A stretch of 64,000 nt of DNA from Rhodoglobus sp. GTDB taxonomy: Bacteria > Actinomycetota > Actinomycetes > Actinomycetales > Microbacteriaceae. The notes under the pieces were generated by a model that saw only the letters and a program-made list of their open reading frames with translations, was not told the origin of the DNA and did not search any database. Of the stretch, positions 1 to 9,284 are shown one piece after another. A program made the position numbers and the translations under genes. The stretch spans positions 16,291 to 80,290 of the forward strand of contig JAODAQ010000038.1 of the NCBI GenBank assembly GCA_025463515.1. The letters are read 5' to 3'. Numbering within the stretch: the stretch's first letter is position 1; the number at the start of each line of letters is the position of its first letter.

Positions 1-291
1 GTCGTCGTGCCCGACCCCACCGGCCGGCGGTTCAGCAGCCTGCTCGTCTACGACGACGGCACTTCGGCCCGCATCCTGTACCAGACCCCGGACGACGGCG
101 GCAGCATCAGCGACTTCACCGTCTCGCCGAACGGGCAGTACGTGGCGATAGAGACGGTGCCGGATGCCTCGGCGAGCGTGTCGGACGGGTACTACTTCGA
201 CGCGCGGGCCACGTCGGTGACGACGGTGCTGGTCGACGTGGATTCGGGGGCGCAGACGCGGAGCGTCGAAGGGTTCGCGCTGCGCTGGTAG
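1..291 (+). CDS. C-terminal part of a beta-propeller (TolB/WD40-like) protein, 5' end outside window
   Basis: The reading frame is open from the first base, so only the last ~97 residues are present. The fragment has alternating beta-strand character with the phrase FTVSPNGQYVAIET, typical of a TolB/WD40-like propeller blade (S-P-x-G-x-x-V/I-A). It ends in a strand-like GFALRW. No catalytic residues are visible. Such actinobacterial propeller proteins are usually secreted or lipoproteins, but the N-terminus that would show this lies upstream of the window. The gene is followed by a large inverted repeat and a convergent gene. Function unknown. Confidence 0.7.
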   Translation, partial: VVVPDPTGRRFSSLLVYDDGTSARILYQTPDDGGSISDFTVSPNGQYVAIETVPDASASVSDGYYFDARATSVTTVLVDVDSGAQTRSVEGFALRW

Positions 292-305
292 ACGCTGGGC
301 GTTGG

Positions 306-399
306 CGGAGGGGGCGTTCCGCTCCGGACCGCAACCCCGGCGGCTTCGCGCGCCCCCGCCAGCCCCGAGCCAGCGGTCCGGAGCGGAACGCCCCCTCCG
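306..399. repeat. Long perfect inverted repeat between convergent genes
   Basis: Two 27-bp arms (306-332 and 373-399) are exact reverse complements separated by a 40-base GC-rich loop. No T-run follows either arm, so it is not a classical intrinsic terminator. It sits between the 3' ends of the propeller gene and the DUF4031 gene. The right arm contains GTCCGGA and ends in GGAACG (followed by CC across the arm edge), echoing the arms of similar repeats near 38.0 and 55.1 kb. Possible bidirectional transcription barrier or member of a dispersed repeat family. Confidence 0.85.
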
Positions 400-445
400 A
401 CAGCCGATCACCAGCGCGGCTGATGGGTACTGGGTGTCCGTCTCG

Positions 446-473
446 GCAACGTATGGCGGTGCGGCATACGTTG
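446..473. other. Short intergenic hairpin
   Basis: A perfect 10-bp stem (gcaacgtatg at 446-455 with its complement at 464-473) encloses a 9-base loop. It lies in the same intergenic stretch as the long inverted repeat. There is no T-tract. The role is unknown. Nothing else is recognised between 400 and 573. Confidence 0.5.
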
Positions 474-573
474 CTCGGCGCGCCACGCTCCTCCTCAGCT
501 CATGCGGACCTTTCGGACGCATGCGCTCGCCGCGGAGGCAGCGAGGCGCCGAAACCTCCGCATGGGTCGCGGG

Positions 574-846
574 CTAGTGGCGGGGGCGGTCTCGCTGGGG
601 GACCCGCAGGCCGCTCGCCTGGAGGCGCTGCACGAACTCGCGTACGCCGACCGGGTGCGCGCCGAGCTGTACCAGCTCCTGCCACTTGTGGGCGGGAACG
701 TCATAGTGGTCGAGGTCGAAGCCCCGGCGGGGGATGCCCGCCCGCTCCGCGAAGGCGTGCAGCTCCTCGAGCGACTCGTCGCTGACGATGTGGGCCCAGA
801 CCGTGTTGTGCGCAGGCCAGATGGGCTGGTCTATCAACACCGTCAT
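574..846 (-). CDS. DUF4031 family protein
   Basis: A 90-residue protein beginning MTVLIDQPIWPAH and containing W-x-H-x-x-S-D-x-S-L-E-E-L-H-A-F-A and F-D-x-D-H-Y-D-V-P, the hallmark pattern of the small DUF4031 family of actinobacteria. The biochemical role is not known. I chose the ATG at 846 because the family pattern starts there and GGGGA lies directly in front. An upstream ATG at 897 would add 17 unrelated residues and overlap the divergent neighbour. It is transcribed away from the membrane protein that starts at 869, leaving 22 bases between them. Confidence 0.75.
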   Translation of the reverse strand: MTVLIDQPIWPAHNTVWAHIVSDESLEELHAFAERAGIPRRGFDLDHYDVPAHKWQELVQLGAHPVGVREFVQRLQASGLRVPQRDRPRH

Positions 847-868
847 TCCCCGATTGTAGGCTGGCCCG

Positions 869-1420
869 ATGGCACTGACCGTGAAGCAGCTCGTCAACCG
901 GCACGGGGCGTTCGTCTCGGCCGTGACCGCCCTGATCGTGGGCGCCGCCCTGATTGTGCTGCGGTTCCTCGAGTTCCTGATCGGGCTGCTCGCGACGGTC
1001 GGGCAGGGGCAGCCCTATGGCTTCCCGATCATCCAGGTGCTGCTCCTTGCGGTCCCGTTCGCCGCGGGGTACTTCGTGAGCCTGTGGATCGTCGCGCCGA
1101 TCGCGGAGGAGCTGCGTCTCCCGCACGTGGTCACTCGCGCGATCCTCGCGACGGGGGTCGCGTCGACGGTCGTGTTCATCGTGTTCGCCATCCTCAACGT
1201 GATCGGTGCGGTGAGCTTCGACGGGTACCTGTTCGGCCAGTCGTTCCCCACGGTGCGGTTCGACGGCATCCCCAGCGCCCTGGGGAACGCCCTCCTCACC
1301 GGCGTCACGGTATTCGTCTCCAACCTCCCGCTCGGCGTACTCGCGGGCGTGCTGCTGTGGATCTGGCGCAAAGACCACCCGCCGCGGCATCCCCTCTCCG
1401 GTCTTATCGACGAGGTTTGA
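869..1420 (+). CDS. Four-helix integral membrane protein of unknown function
   Basis: This 183-residue protein has four hydrophobic segments (about residues 14-42, 52-80, 88-116 and 138-166), a short N-terminus and a charged C-terminal tail (WRKDHPPRHPLSGLIDEV). I do not recognise a named family. Transcription is probably leaderless: TAGGCT at 857-862 lies exactly 6 bases before the ATG and there is no Shine-Dalgarno sequence. It precedes the rplU-rpmA-obg block, where many actinobacteria carry an RNase E/G gene, which is not present here. Confidence 0.7.
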   Translation: MALTVKQLVNRHGAFVSAVTALIVGAALIVLRFLEFLIGLLATVGQGQPYGFPIIQVLLLAVPFAAGYFVSLWIVAPIAEELRLPHVVTRAILATGVASTVVFIVFAILNVIGAVSFDGYLFGQSFPTVRFDGIPSALGNALLTGVTVFVSNLPLGVLAGVLLWIWRKDHPPRHPLSGLIDEV

Positions 1421-1518
1421 CCGGGGGCCTAGGAGTCGAGTACGCTTGACCCTTGGTGTCTGCTGGGCTGAGCCCGCATTTCGTACACCGTCAGCTTCCA
1501 AGAGGTAGGAAAACCAAA

Positions 1519-1827
1519 GTGGTCTACGCAGTTGTGCGCGCCGGTGGGCGCCAGGAGAAGGTAGAGGTCGGCACGATCGTCGTCCTCGACCGCATCGCGG
1601 CCGACAAGAACGGCAATGTCGAGCTCGTCCCCGTGCTTCACGTCGACGGCGACAAGATCACCCACGCCGCCAAAGACCTGGCCAAGATCAAGGTCGTCGC
1701 GGAGGTCCTCGGCGACGAGCGCGGCCCCAAGATCGTCATCCAGAAGTTCAAGAACAAGACCGGATACAAGAAGCGCCAGGGCCACCGCCAGGAGCAGACC
1801 CGTATCAAGATCACCAGCATCGCGTAA
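1519..1827 (+). CDS. rplU: 50S ribosomal protein L21
   Basis: A 102-residue L21 of the usual length: it starts [12 protein letters not shown](E)K and contains the conserved run of basic residues near the C-terminus ([14 protein letters not shown]) that contacts 23S rRNA. The GTG at 1519 gives the family's usual N-terminus and is preceded by a strong AGGTAGGA at 1503-1510. L21 binds 23S rRNA next to L20 in the large subunit. It is followed after 11 bases by rpmA, the universal arrangement, so the two are co-transcribed. Confidence 0.97.
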   Translation: MVYAVVRAGGRQEKVEVGTIVVLDRIAADKNGNVELVPVLHVDGDKITHAAKDLAKIKVVAEVLGDERGPKIVIQKFKNKTGYKKRQGHRQEQTRIKITSIA

Positions 1828-1838
1828 GGGAGCGGCTA

Positions 1839-2093
1839 ATGGCACACAAAAAGGGCGCAAGCTCCACTCGTAACGGTCGCGACTCCAACGCGCAGTACCT
1901 CGGCGTCAAGCGCTTCGGCGGCCAGGTCGTCAAGTCGGGCGAGATCATCCTCCGCCAGCGCGGCACCCACTTCCACCCGGGCGCCAACGTCGGCCGTGGT
2001 GGCGACGACACGCTGTTCGCCCTCGCGGCGGGCGCTGTCGAGTTCGGTGCGAAGGGCGGCCGCCGGGTCGTCAACATCGTCGTCGCAGACTAG
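1839..2093 (+). CDS. rpmA: 50S ribosomal protein L27
   Basis: An 84-residue L27: [19 protein letters not shown] followed by LGVKRFGGQ, with the conserved G-x-I-I-x-R-Q-R-G-T-x-F-H-P-G core. Its N-terminal tail reaches the peptidyl transferase centre. The N-terminus lacks the cleavable extension found in many Firmicutes, as expected for actinobacteria. A ribosome binding site AAGGGAGCGG precedes the ATG. A REP-like element begins at the final base of the stop codon. Confidence 0.97.
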   Translation: MAHKKGASSTRNGRDSNAQYLGVKRFGGQVVKSGEIILRQRGTHFHPGANVGRGGDDTLFALAAGAVEFGAKGGRRVVNIVVAD

Positions 2094-2129
2094 GTTTCGA
2101 TACACGCGCCAGGGCGCGTTACTCAACCC
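2093..2129 (+). repeat. REP-like dispersed repeat (ggtttcgatac...tactcaacc type), single copy
   Basis: The 37-bp element opens with ggtttcgatac, has an imperfect GC-rich palindromic middle (cgcgccagggcgcg) and ends ttactcaaccc. Two further copies lie tail to tail at 50713-50798. Elements with these ends are very common between genes in Microbacteriaceae (family knowledge). This copy starts on the last base of the rpmA stop codon. Confidence 0.8.
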
Positions 2130-2135
2130 GCGGGG

Positions 2136-2156
2136 AGCGAGCTTCGGCTCGCTTTT
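2136..2156 (+). terminator. Intrinsic terminator or attenuator between rpmA and obg
   Basis: The stem agcgagc (2136-2142) pairs with gctcgct (2147-2153) around a TTCG tetraloop and is followed by TTT. It could end most rplU-rpmA transcripts and so lower expression of the GTPase gene that follows 27 bases later. Confidence 0.8.
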
Positions 2157-2182
2157 CGCCTTTAACACGTAAGGAGAGTGCC

Positions 2183-3718
2183 ATGGCGTCATTCGTCGAC
2201 CGGGTAACCCTCCACCTCCTCGCGGGGCACGGCGGCAACGGCTGCGTCTCGGTGAAGCGCGAGAAGTTCAAGCCGCTCGCCGGCCCCGATGGCGGCAACG
2301 GCGGCGACGGCGGCGACATCGTCCTCGTGAGCGACTCGCAGGTCACCACCCTGCTCGGCGTCCACCGCGCGCCGCACCGCAAGTCCGAGCACGGCCAGCC
2401 CGGCCAGGGCGACCACAAGAGCGGCACGTCCGGCGAGGAGATGCTGCTCGCGGTGCCCGTGGGCACAGTCGTGAAGGATGCCGACGGCAACGAGCTGCTC
2501 GACATGGCCGAGCCCGGCATGCGCATCGTCGTCGGCCCCGGCGGCCAGGGCGGTCTCGGCAACGCCGCGCTCGCCACCACCAAGCGCAAGGCTCCCGGCT
2601 TCGCGCTCCTCGGCACCCCCGGTTTCGAGGGGGACATCTACCTCGAGCTCAAGACCGTTGCCGACGTCGCGCTGGTCGGCTACCCGTCCGCGGGCAAGTC
2701 GAGCCTCGTCGCGGCCATGAGCGCCGCCAAGCCGAAGATCGCCGACTACCCGTTCACGACCCTCCACCCGAACCTCGGCGTCGTCGAGTCGGGGGAGACC
2801 CGCTACACGATCGCCGACGTACCCGGTCTCATCGAGGGCGCTAGTGAGGGCAAGGGCCTCGGCCTCGAGTTCCTCCGCCACGTGGAGCGCTGCACCGCGC
2901 TGCTGCACGTGCTCGACTGCGCAACGCTCGAGCCCGGCCGTGACCCGATCAGCGACCTCGACATCATCCTCGGCGAGCTCGCCGCCTACCCGGTGCCCGA
3001 GGGCCAGCTGCCGCTGCTCGAGCGTCAGCAACTCATCGCCCTCAACAAGATCGACGTGCCGGAGGCCCAGGAGCTCGCGGATCTCGTGCGCCCCGAGCTC
3101 GAGGCGCGCGGCTACCGCGTGTTCGAGATCTCCGCGGTGTCGCGCAAGGGGCTGCGCGAGCTCTCCTTCGCCCTCGCAGACCTCGTGCAGGCGGACCGGG
3201 AGCAGAAGGTGCTCGATGCGCCCAAGGCGCGCATCGTCATCCGGCCGCGCGCTGTCAACGAGAAGGAGTTCGAGATCGTCGTGACCGGCGGCTCGTTCGG
3301 CAACCTCTACACGGTGGTCGGCGCCAAGCCGGTGCGCTGGGTGCAGCAGACCGACTTCAACAACGACGAGGCCGTGGGCTTCCTCGCCGACCGCCTGGCC
3401 AAGCTGGGCGTCGAGGACGAGCTGTTCAAGTCGGGCGCGGTGCCCGGGGCGACGGTGTCGATCGACGGCCGCGAGTTCGGCTGGGAGCCGACACTCTCGT
3501 CCGCTGCCGAGCTCATCACGAGCCCGCGCGGCACCGACGCGCGCCTGGACGACAACCAGCGCGACACGAACCGCAAGCGGCGCCTGAGCTACCTCGAGCG
3601 CATGGATGCCAAGGCCGCCGCCCGCGCCGAGCTCGAGGCCGAGCGCAAGGCCGGCATCTGGACCGACGACGAGGGCTTCGCGGTCGAGAAGCGCGACGAC
3701 GTCGACGACGAGGACTGA
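2183..3718 (+). CDS. obgE: Obg family GTPase (CgtA), ribosome assembly and stress
   Basis: A 511-residue Obg protein with three domains: the glycine-rich OBG fold (1-158), the GTPase domain (G1 GYPSAGKSS at 166-174, G2 YPFTT, G3 [11 protein letters not shown]4 NKID, G5 SAVS) and the OCT domain (about 345-430). An acidic, charged tail ending DDVDDED follows. Obg binds the 50S subunit and couples ribosome maturation to growth and the stringent response. The start [11 protein letters not shown] is the family's usual one and has AAGGAG in front. Genes for L21 and L27 precede it, and proB and proA follow, the standard actinobacterial order. Confidence 0.97.
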   Translation: MASFVDRVTLHLLAGHGGNGCVSVKREKFKPLAGPDGGNGGDGGDIVLVSDSQVTTLLGVHRAPHRKSEHGQPGQGDHKSGTSGEEMLLAVPVGTVVKDADGNELLDMAEPGMRIVVGPGGQGGLGNAALATTKRKAPGFALLGTPGFEGDIYLELKTVADVALVGYPSAGKSSLVAAMSAAKPKIADYPFTTLHPNLGVVESGETRYTIADVPGLIEGASEGKGLGLEFLRHVERCTALLHVLDCATLEPGRDPISDLDIILGELAAYPVPEGQLPLLERQQLIALNKIDVPEAQELADLVRPELEARGYRVFEISAVSRKGLRELSFALADLVQADREQKVLDAPKARIVIRPRAVNEKEFEIVVTGGSFGNLYTVVGAKPVRWVQQTDFNNDEAVGFLADRLAKLGVEDELFKSGAVPGATVSIDGREFGWEPTLSSAAELITSPRGTDARLDDNQRDTNRKRRLSYLERMDAKAAARAELEAERKAGIWTDDEGFAVEKRDDVDDED

Positions 3719-3746
3719 CGCCCGCGACTGGCAGAATGGTCACACG

Positions 3747-5075
3747 ATGAGCACGCACGCACCCACCGGCACGAAGCCGCTGCTCGTCGTGAAGCTCGGG
3801 TCCAGTTCGGTCACGAAGGACTCCGGGCCCGACACGTCGATCCTCGCCGATGCTCTCGACCAGGCCATCGACGCCATGGCGAACGGATGGCAGGTCATCC
3901 TGGTCTCGTCGGGCGCCCAGTCCGTCGGCCGTGCGGTGCTCGAAGACGGCACCCGCGCCATCTCGCCCAAGCTCGCGGCCGCATTCGGCCAGCCGATCCT
4001 CATGGAGTTCTACCGCTCCGAGAGCGCGCTGAGGGGCGCGCAGGTGTGCCAGGTGCTGATCGGCGAGTCCGACCTGCGCTCGTCCGCACGCATGACGGCG
4101 ATCGCCGCCGTGCTGCACGACTCGCTCGCGGCCGGCATCATCCCGATCGTCAACGGCAACGACCCCACGGACGACGGCAAGACCAACAACGACCTCGTGG
4201 CCGCGGGCATCGCGCTCATGACGCAGGCGAGCCACCTCCTGCTCCTCACCGACGTGGACGGCGTCTACGAAGGCACTCCGGGCGATGGCGCGCCCCTCGC
4301 CGAGCTGCACGTCGACGGCATCCACGCCATCAAGTCGCACGCCTCGGGCTCGGGCACCGGCGGCATCAAGTCCAAGCTGCGGGCCGCCGAGAACGCGGCG
4401 CGCAACGGCATCGAGACCCGCATCGGCAGCGCGCGCGACCACCGCGCGATCGCCGGGCTCGTGGCCGGCCAGAGTGTCGGCACCCTCATCCGTGCCGCTG
4501 AGGCCCACGCCGGCACCGGCTCGCGCAAGTGGATCTCGGGCGGTGCGATCGCCCGCGGCGAGCTCTCCATCAACGTCGAGGCCGAGACGAGCATCGCGAA
4601 GGGCTCCAGCCTGTTCGCGTCGGGCGTCAAGCGCGTCAAGGGCGCCTTCGTCGCGGGCGACGTGGTCGAGCTGGTGAGCCCGCGCGGCAAGCTGCTCGGG
4701 CGGGGGACCGTGCGCCTGTCGAGCGACCTGCTCACCCTCATCCGTGCGCTCAAAGTCGAGGACATCGCGCGCGTCCTCGTGCACATCATCCGATCCGGAG
4801 CCGATGTGCAGGAGACGGGCGACACGGATGCCCGGCTCAAGGCCGCGCTAGACCAGTTCGGCGGCCTCGGCCGCGAAGCCCGCCGCCGCCTGCTCATCGA
4901 GGTCACCGGGCTGTTCCCCGAAGACACCGCCGCGGCCCTCGCCGGCACCCGGAGCATCGAGCCCGCCCACCTGGTGGAGCACTACGCCACCCTCGTGGCG
5001 AGCCTCGCGGTCATCCACAACAGCTACCTCGTCGAGTTCCCGGCCGAGGCCGCGCACGGCGAGCTCGTGCGCTAG
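3747..5075 (+). CDS. proB: Divergent glutamate 5-kinase (ProB-like) with C-terminal extension
   Basis: ProB phosphorylates glutamate in the first step of proline synthesis. This 442-residue protein has the amino-acid-kinase fold (VVKLGSSS near 15, VSSGAQS near 52, LLLTDVDGVYEG, SGTGGIKSK) and a PUA domain from about 259 (SRKWISGG) to 340. Two things are odd. The usual N-E-N-D substrate loop reads N-G-N-D (136-139), and about 100 extra residues follow the PUA domain, rich in helix and unlike other ProB tails I know. It lies directly before proA, so a role in proline synthesis is the simplest reading, but a changed activity is possible. An in-frame ATG at 3606 would overlap obg and is rejected. 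Confidence 0.82.
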   Translation: MSTHAPTGTKPLLVVKLGSSSVTKDSGPDTSILADALDQAIDAMANGWQVILVSSGAQSVGRAVLEDGTRAISPKLAAAFGQPILMEFYRSESALRGAQVCQVLIGESDLRSSARMTAIAAVLHDSLAAGIIPIVNGNDPTDDGKTNNDLVAAGIALMTQASHLLLLTDVDGVYEGTPGDGAPLAELHVDGIHAIKSHASGSGTGGIKSKLRAAENAARNGIETRIGSARDHRAIAGLVAGQSVGTLIRAAEAHAGTGSRKWISGGAIARGELSINVEAETSIAKGSSLFASGVKRVKGAFVAGDVVELVSPRGKLLGRGTVRLSSDLLTLIRALKVEDIARVLVHIIRSGADVQETGDTDARLKAALDQFGGLGREARRRLLIEVTGLFPEDTAAALAGTRSIEPAHLVEHYATLVASLAVIHNSYLVEFPAEAAHGELVR

Positions 5076-5091
5076 CTCGTAAACTCGTCTC

Positions 5092-6360
5092 ATGGCCGAC
5101 ACCCTCCTCGACGCGCCCTCCTTCACGCAGAAGCTCGCCGCCTCCCGCGAGGCGTCGCGCGTCCTCGCGACGCTCACCACCAAGCAGAAGAACGCGGCCC
5201 TCGAGGCGATCGCCGATTCCGTGCTGCGCAACGAGAGCCGCATCCTGCCGGCCAACCAGCTCGACCTCGCCAATGGCCGCGAGAACGGCATGTCCGACGG
5301 CCTGCAGGATCGTCTGCGGCTCGACGAGAAGCGCCTCATCGCCCTCTCGAAGGCGGTGCTGGAGATCGTCGCGCTGCCCGACCCGGTCGGCGACGTGGTG
5401 CGCGGCTCGACGCTCGAGAACGGCCTGCAGCTCACGCAGGTGCGCGTGCCGTTCGGCGTCGTCGGCGCCATCTACGAGGCCCGCCCCAACGTCACGATCG
5501 ACATCGCGGCGCTCGCGCTCAAGAGCGGGAACGCTGTCGTGCTGCGCGGCGGCTCCGCGGCGGAGAACACGAACCGCGTGCTCGTGGAGGTCATCCAGTC
5601 GGCGCTCGTCGAGACCGGGCTGCCCGCCGAGGCGGTGCAGACGATCGACGAGTTCGGCCGCGAGGGCGCCAAGCAGCTCATGCAGGCGCGCGGCTTCGTC
5701 GACGTGCTCATCCCGCGCGGTAGTGCCCAGCTGATCAACTCCGTGGTCGCGGAGTCCACCGTGCCGGTCATCGAGACCGGCGCCGGCGTCGTCCACGTGT
5801 ACCTCGACGAGAGCGCCGATGAGGCCATGGCCGTCGAGATCGTGCACAACTCCAAGGTGCAGCGTCCGAGCGTGTGCAACGCCCTCGAGACACTGCTCGT
5901 GCACGCGGCATCCGCCCCCCGCCTGCTCCCGCCCGTGCTGGCGCGGCTTCGCGAGTCCGGTGTGGTGGTGCACGGGGATGCCGCCACCCTCGCCCTCTTC
6001 GCCGACGCCGTGCCCGCGACCGAGGAGGACTGGACCACCGAGTACATGTCGCTCGACATCGCCGTGCGCGTCGTTGACGACCTGGACCAGGCCCTCGAGC
6101 ACATCCGCTCCTACTCCACGCACCACACCGAGTCGATCCTCACGAACGACCTCGGGAAGGCCGAGCGCTTCCTCGCGGAGGTCGACTCCGCCGTGGTCAT
6201 GGTCAACGCCTCGACGCGCTTCACGGACGGCGGCGAGTTCGGCTTCGGTGCCGAGGTCGGCATCTCCACCCAGAAGCTCCACGCCCGCGGCCCGATGGGC
6301 CTGCCCGAGCTCACGAGCACGAAGTGGGTCGTGCGCGGCGCCGGTCATGTCCGTAGCTAG
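5092..6360 (+). CDS. proA: Glutamate-5-semialdehyde dehydrogenase (gamma-glutamyl phosphate reductase)
   Basis: This 422-residue enzyme reduces gamma-glutamyl phosphate to glutamate semialdehyde with NADPH, the second step of proline synthesis in the cytoplasm. It has the ProA signature VPFGVVGAIYEARPNVT, the catalytic cysteine C262 in QRPSVCNALETLLVH, and the C-terminal FGFGAEVGISTQKLHARGPMG. Length is normal for the family. It starts 17 bases after the ProB-like gene. TAAACT at 5080-5085 lies 6 bases before the ATG without a Shine-Dalgarno sequence, so an additional leaderless transcript is likely. Confidence 0.96.
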   Translation: MADTLLDAPSFTQKLAASREASRVLATLTTKQKNAALEAIADSVLRNESRILPANQLDLANGRENGMSDGLQDRLRLDEKRLIALSKAVLEIVALPDPVGDVVRGSTLENGLQLTQVRVPFGVVGAIYEARPNVTIDIAALALKSGNAVVLRGGSAAENTNRVLVEVIQSALVETGLPAEAVQTIDEFGREGAKQLMQARGFVDVLIPRGSAQLINSVVAESTVPVIETGAGVVHVYLDESADEAMAVEIVHNSKVQRPSVCNALETLLVHAASAPRLLPPVLARLRESGVVVHGDAATLALFADAVPATEEDWTTEYMSLDIAVRVVDDLDQALEHIRSYSTHHTESILTNDLGKAERFLAEVDSAVVMVNASTRFTDGGEFGFGAEVGISTQKLHARGPMGLPELTSTKWVVRGAGHVRS

Positions 6361-6389
6361 AATCGTCTAGAACCCCGAACGGAGAACCG

Positions 6390-6587
6390 ATGTCGCTGCT
6401 GGTCACCCTCGTCACCGAGACCGAAGAGCTCGCGCCGCTGCTCATGCCGCCGCTCGCCTTCGCGGGCATCGCGGTCGCCGTCTTCGTGCTCCTCGGCTTC
6501 ATCACGTGGAGCTTCCGCGACGTGGCGAACCGCCACAGCAACAAGACCGCGAAGAGCGGCGACGCCCACCACGGCGCAGGCCACTAG
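6390..6587 (+). CDS. Small single-pass membrane protein
   Basis: A 65-residue protein with one transmembrane helix (about 18-42, LLMPPLAFAGIAVAVFVLLGF) and a polar, histidine-rich cytoplasmic tail ending HHGAGH. GGAGAACCG precedes the ATG. Small membrane proteins are commonly annotated between proA and nadD in Microbacteriaceae, but I know of no function. It is 15 bases upstream of nadD and probably in the same operon. Confidence 0.75.
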   Translation: MSLLVTLVTETEELAPLLMPPLAFAGIAVAVFVLLGFITWSFRDVANRHSNKTAKSGDAHHGAGH

Positions 6588-6602
6588 GGTCTCGCGCCGA
6601 CG

Positions 6603-7226
6603 ATGGCCGAACTGGAGCCCGTCAACGCTGACGCTGGCGCGCGACGAGCGCGCATCGGCGTCATGGGCGGCACCTTCGACCCCATCCACAACGGCCACCT
6701 CGTGGCCGCGAGCGAGGTGCAGCAGAAGTTCGACCTCGACGAGGTGATCTTCGCTCCCACCGGCGAGCCGTGGATGAAGAAGACGGTGACCGAGGGGGAG
6801 CACCGCTACCTCATGACGGTCATCGCCACGGCGGCGAACCCGCGGTTCACGGTGAGCCGCGTCGACATCGATCGGGCCGGCCCGACGTACACGATCGACA
6901 CTCTCCGAGACATCCGAAAAGCCCGTCCGGATGCCGATCTCTTCTTCATCACCGGGGCCGACGCGGTGGCGCAGATCCTCGAGTGGAAGGACGTCGAGGA
7001 GGTCTGGTCACTGGCCCATTTCGTGGCCGTGTCGCGCCCTGGACACCCGCTCACCATTAGCGGTTTACCTGAGCAGGGCGTAAGCTCGCTTGAAGTGCCG
7101 GCGCTAGCGATCTCATCAACAGATTGCAGGAGCAGGGTCAGTCGGGGGTTCCCCGTCTGGTACTTGGTTCCCGATGGTGTAGTCCAATACATCGCCAAGC
7201 ACCACTTGTATCGGAGTATGTCATGA
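6603..7226 (+). CDS. nadD: Nicotinate-nucleotide adenylyltransferase
   Basis: NadD joins nicotinate mononucleotide and ATP to make deamido-NAD. The 207-residue protein carries the nucleotidyltransferase motif [12 protein letters not shown] (residues 22-33) and the second signature [10 protein letters not shown] near the C-terminus. About 20 residues precede the motif; a start at 6663 is possible but would begin at the motif itself. The stop codon overlaps the start of the next gene (ATGA at 7223-7226), implying translational coupling. Confidence 0.95.
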   Translation: MAELEPVNADAGARRARIGVMGGTFDPIHNGHLVAASEVQQKFDLDEVIFAPTGEPWMKKTVTEGEHRYLMTVIATAANPRFTVSRVDIDRAGPTYTIDTLRDIRKARPDADLFFITGADAVAQILEWKDVEEVWSLAHFVAVSRPGHPLTISGLPEQGVSSLEVPALAISSTDCRSRVSRGFPVWYLVPDGVVQYIAKHHLYRSMS

Positions 7227-8806
7227 CCACTTTCCACGAACCGCAACCGCAATCGCGGCGTGCGGTGCGTCAGAGTGAGCGTGCAGACGGCTCCGAAGCG
7301 CAGGACATCGGCCAGGACTCGGGCCAGCAGTTCTCCGCTCCGGCTGGCGACATGTGGGACACCACGTCGCGTCGTGCGGCGCAGCTTCCCCCTGTCTCGT
7401 CCCTCTCCGAGGAGGCCACCCCGGGCCGTCGCTCCGCGACCCCGCCGACCGCCCTTCCGGAGCCCCTGCACTACTCGACGCAGACGAAGTCCGCGGCCCC
7501 GGCCCATGACGGCCCGACGTTCCGCTCCCGCGGAACCTCTGCGCCGCAGCCCGTCCCGTTCGACACCTCGGCGCAGCCCGCCTACCGAGTCCGCGACTTC
7601 AGCCCGGAGGGGCGCAACGGATCGGCCGACTCCACGTGGGGCGAGCCGAACCCCGCGCCCACCGCGGCTGTGAGCCCCGCCAGCGATCTCGACTACCACA
7701 CCGAGGCCCGATTCCGTGCGGCGGCCGCGGCAGCGCCCCTGGCGCCGATCTCCGAGGTTCCCGCCTCCGTCGCACCCATCAACAAGATGTGGGCGGCCCC
7801 GGCACCGGCGGCAGTTCCCGAGCCTGAGGCCGCGGCATCCGGCCCCGACTACTCGCTCGAGCAGACCTTCACCCGCCGCGAGCTCCGCGCCATGCAGCAG
7901 GCCGAGGAGGCAGCGGCTCTGCAGTCGCAGCAGCCGGCGGCCCCGGCCCCCGTGGCGCAGCAGCCCGTGGTGCAACAGCCCGCCGCGCAGCCTGCGGTGC
8001 AGGCCCCGTTCCAGACGCAGCAGCCCGCCGCGCCGTTCCAGACGCAGCAGCCCGCAGCCTTCCCGCTCGTCGAGCCCCGCGTGGGCCCGCCGCCCGCGAT
8101 GCCCCCCGCTTCCGCGCCGCCGGCGCTCCCGCCCGTGAGCCAGCCGCCCGTGAGCCAGGCGCCCGCGGCATCCTCGCCGACTTTCGTCCCGTCCGCGCCC
8201 GCAGCAGCACCCGTCTCGGCATCGCCGTTCGACTCGCTGTTCACCGCTCCGGCCGCGCCCGCGAAGCCCGATCCGGTCGCCGAGGTTCCTGCCGAGATCA
8301 TCCCCGCACCCGTGGACGAGCCCTCCCCGTGGACGCCGCCGACCGGCCACTGGTCGACCCAGCTCACGGCCGACGACGACGATGACGTGGAGACCACGAT
8401 CAGCCGGCGCATCGGCAGCGGGTCGACCGCGACGAGCGCCCTCGTGCTTCCCACGATCCCGAACGGCACAGACATTCGCGGCCCGCTCACGAGCACCGGC
8501 GAGATCATGCTGACCGGCTCGATCGACCTGCCCCGCAACCTCGCCGCGACCGGCCAGTCCGACCGCTTCGACCGCGGCTCGATCGACGAGCTCTTCGACC
8601 TCAACGACGCCGAAGTGATCTCGACCGATTCGTCTCCCGTGCGCGCCATCCGCGCCGTGAGCACCCACACGTCCGGCCACGGCGTCACCCACACCCAGAA
8701 GCCCAAGGGCACGCGCGCTCTCACGGCGCTGCTGATCGCGGCATCCTCGATGGCTGTCGTCGTCGCGGGCCTGCTCGTCGCAGCGTTCGCGTTCAACGTG
8801 TTCTGA
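7223..8806 (+). CDS. Proline/glutamine/alanine-rich protein with C-terminal membrane anchor
   Basis: A 527-residue protein that appears mostly disordered: long runs rich in Pro, Ala, Gln and Ser, including a short direct repeat around 8006-8060 (PFQTQQPAA twice) and a doubled PPVSQ. A single hydrophobic segment closes the protein (about 500-527). There is no signal peptide, so the bulk should face the cytoplasm, anchored at its C-terminus. It is coupled to nadD by a 4-base overlap and precedes rsfS, a position where Microbacteriaceae often carry such a protein. No enzymatic motif is visible. Confidence 0.75.
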   Translation: MTTFHEPQPQSRRAVRQSERADGSEAQDIGQDSGQQFSAPAGDMWDTTSRRAAQLPPVSSLSEEATPGRRSATPPTALPEPLHYSTQTKSAAPAHDGPTFRSRGTSAPQPVPFDTSAQPAYRVRDFSPEGRNGSADSTWGEPNPAPTAAVSPASDLDYHTEARFRAAAAAAPLAPISEVPASVAPINKMWAAPAPAAVPEPEAAASGPDYSLEQTFTRRELRAMQQAEEAAALQSQQPAAPAPVAQQPVVQQPAAQPAVQAPFQTQQPAAPFQTQQPAAFPLVEPRVGPPPAMPPASAPPALPPVSQPPVSQAPAASSPTFVPSAPAAAPVSASPFDSLFTAPAAPAKPDPVAEVPAEIIPAPVDEPSPWTPPTGHWSTQLTADDDDDVETTISRRIGSGSTATSALVLPTIPNGTDIRGPLTSTGEIMLTGSIDLPRNLAATGQSDRFDRGSIDELFDLNDAEVISTDSSPVRAIRAVSTHTSGHGVTHTQKPKGTRALTALLIAASSMAVVVAGLLVAAFAFNVF

Positions 8807-8843
8807 TCCGCTTGAACTCCCTCCACATCCCACTAAGGACCCT

Positions 8844-9221
8844 GTGACTGCATCCTCGCGCGCGCGCGAACTCCTTCAGGTTGCCGCTCTGGCAGCCGAC
8901 TCCAAGCAGGGCGAGGATCTGGTGGCGCTCGACGTCTCCGGGCCCCTGCCCCTCACCGACATCTTCTTCCTCGTCACGGGCCGCAACGAGCGCAACGTGC
9001 AGGCGATCGCGGGCGAGATCGAGGACAAGATGCTCGAGGCCGGTGCCAAGGCGCTGCGCCGCGAGGGCCGGGCCGAGGGCCGCTGGATCCTGCTCGACTT
9101 CGGCGACGTCGTCGCGCACGTCTTCCACGAGGAGGACCGCATGTACTACTCGCTCGAGCGCCTCTGGAAAGACTGCCCGGCGATCGCGCTCGAGCTCCCC
9201 GTCGCGAAGACCGCCGAGTAG
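8844..9221 (+). CDS. rsfS: Ribosomal silencing factor RsfS (Iojap/YbeB)
   Basis: A 125-residue RsfS: DLVALDVSGPLPLTDIFFLVTGRNERNVQAIA, then EGRAEGRWILLDFGDVVAHVFHEEDRMYYSLERLW, the complete family pattern. RsfS binds L14 and blocks subunit joining when nutrients run short. The start is GTG at 8844, preceded by TAAGGAC. nadD and rsfS as near neighbours is the usual bacterial arrangement. Confidence 0.96.
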   Translation: MTASSRARELLQVAALAADSKQGEDLVALDVSGPLPLTDIFFLVTGRNERNVQAIAGEIEDKMLEAGAKALRREGRAEGRWILLDFGDVVAHVFHEEDRMYYSLERLWKDCPAIALELPVAKTAE

Positions 9222-9284
9222 CTACCTCCTTCTCTACTGCCCGTCCGCGGGCATTCTTGCCGTACCCGCTCGTTGCAGTGGCCG

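Noticed and set aside
1453..1518. Upstream ATG for ribosomal protein L21
   Set aside because: The extension is not part of the family; GTG 1519 has an ideal ribosome site and gives the normal length.
6806..8833. 675-codon open frame on the minus strand across nadD and the proline-rich gene
   Set aside because: It is antisense to two well supported genes; the protein is an Arg/Gly/Leu-rich composition artefact of high-GC codon bias with no recognisable domain.
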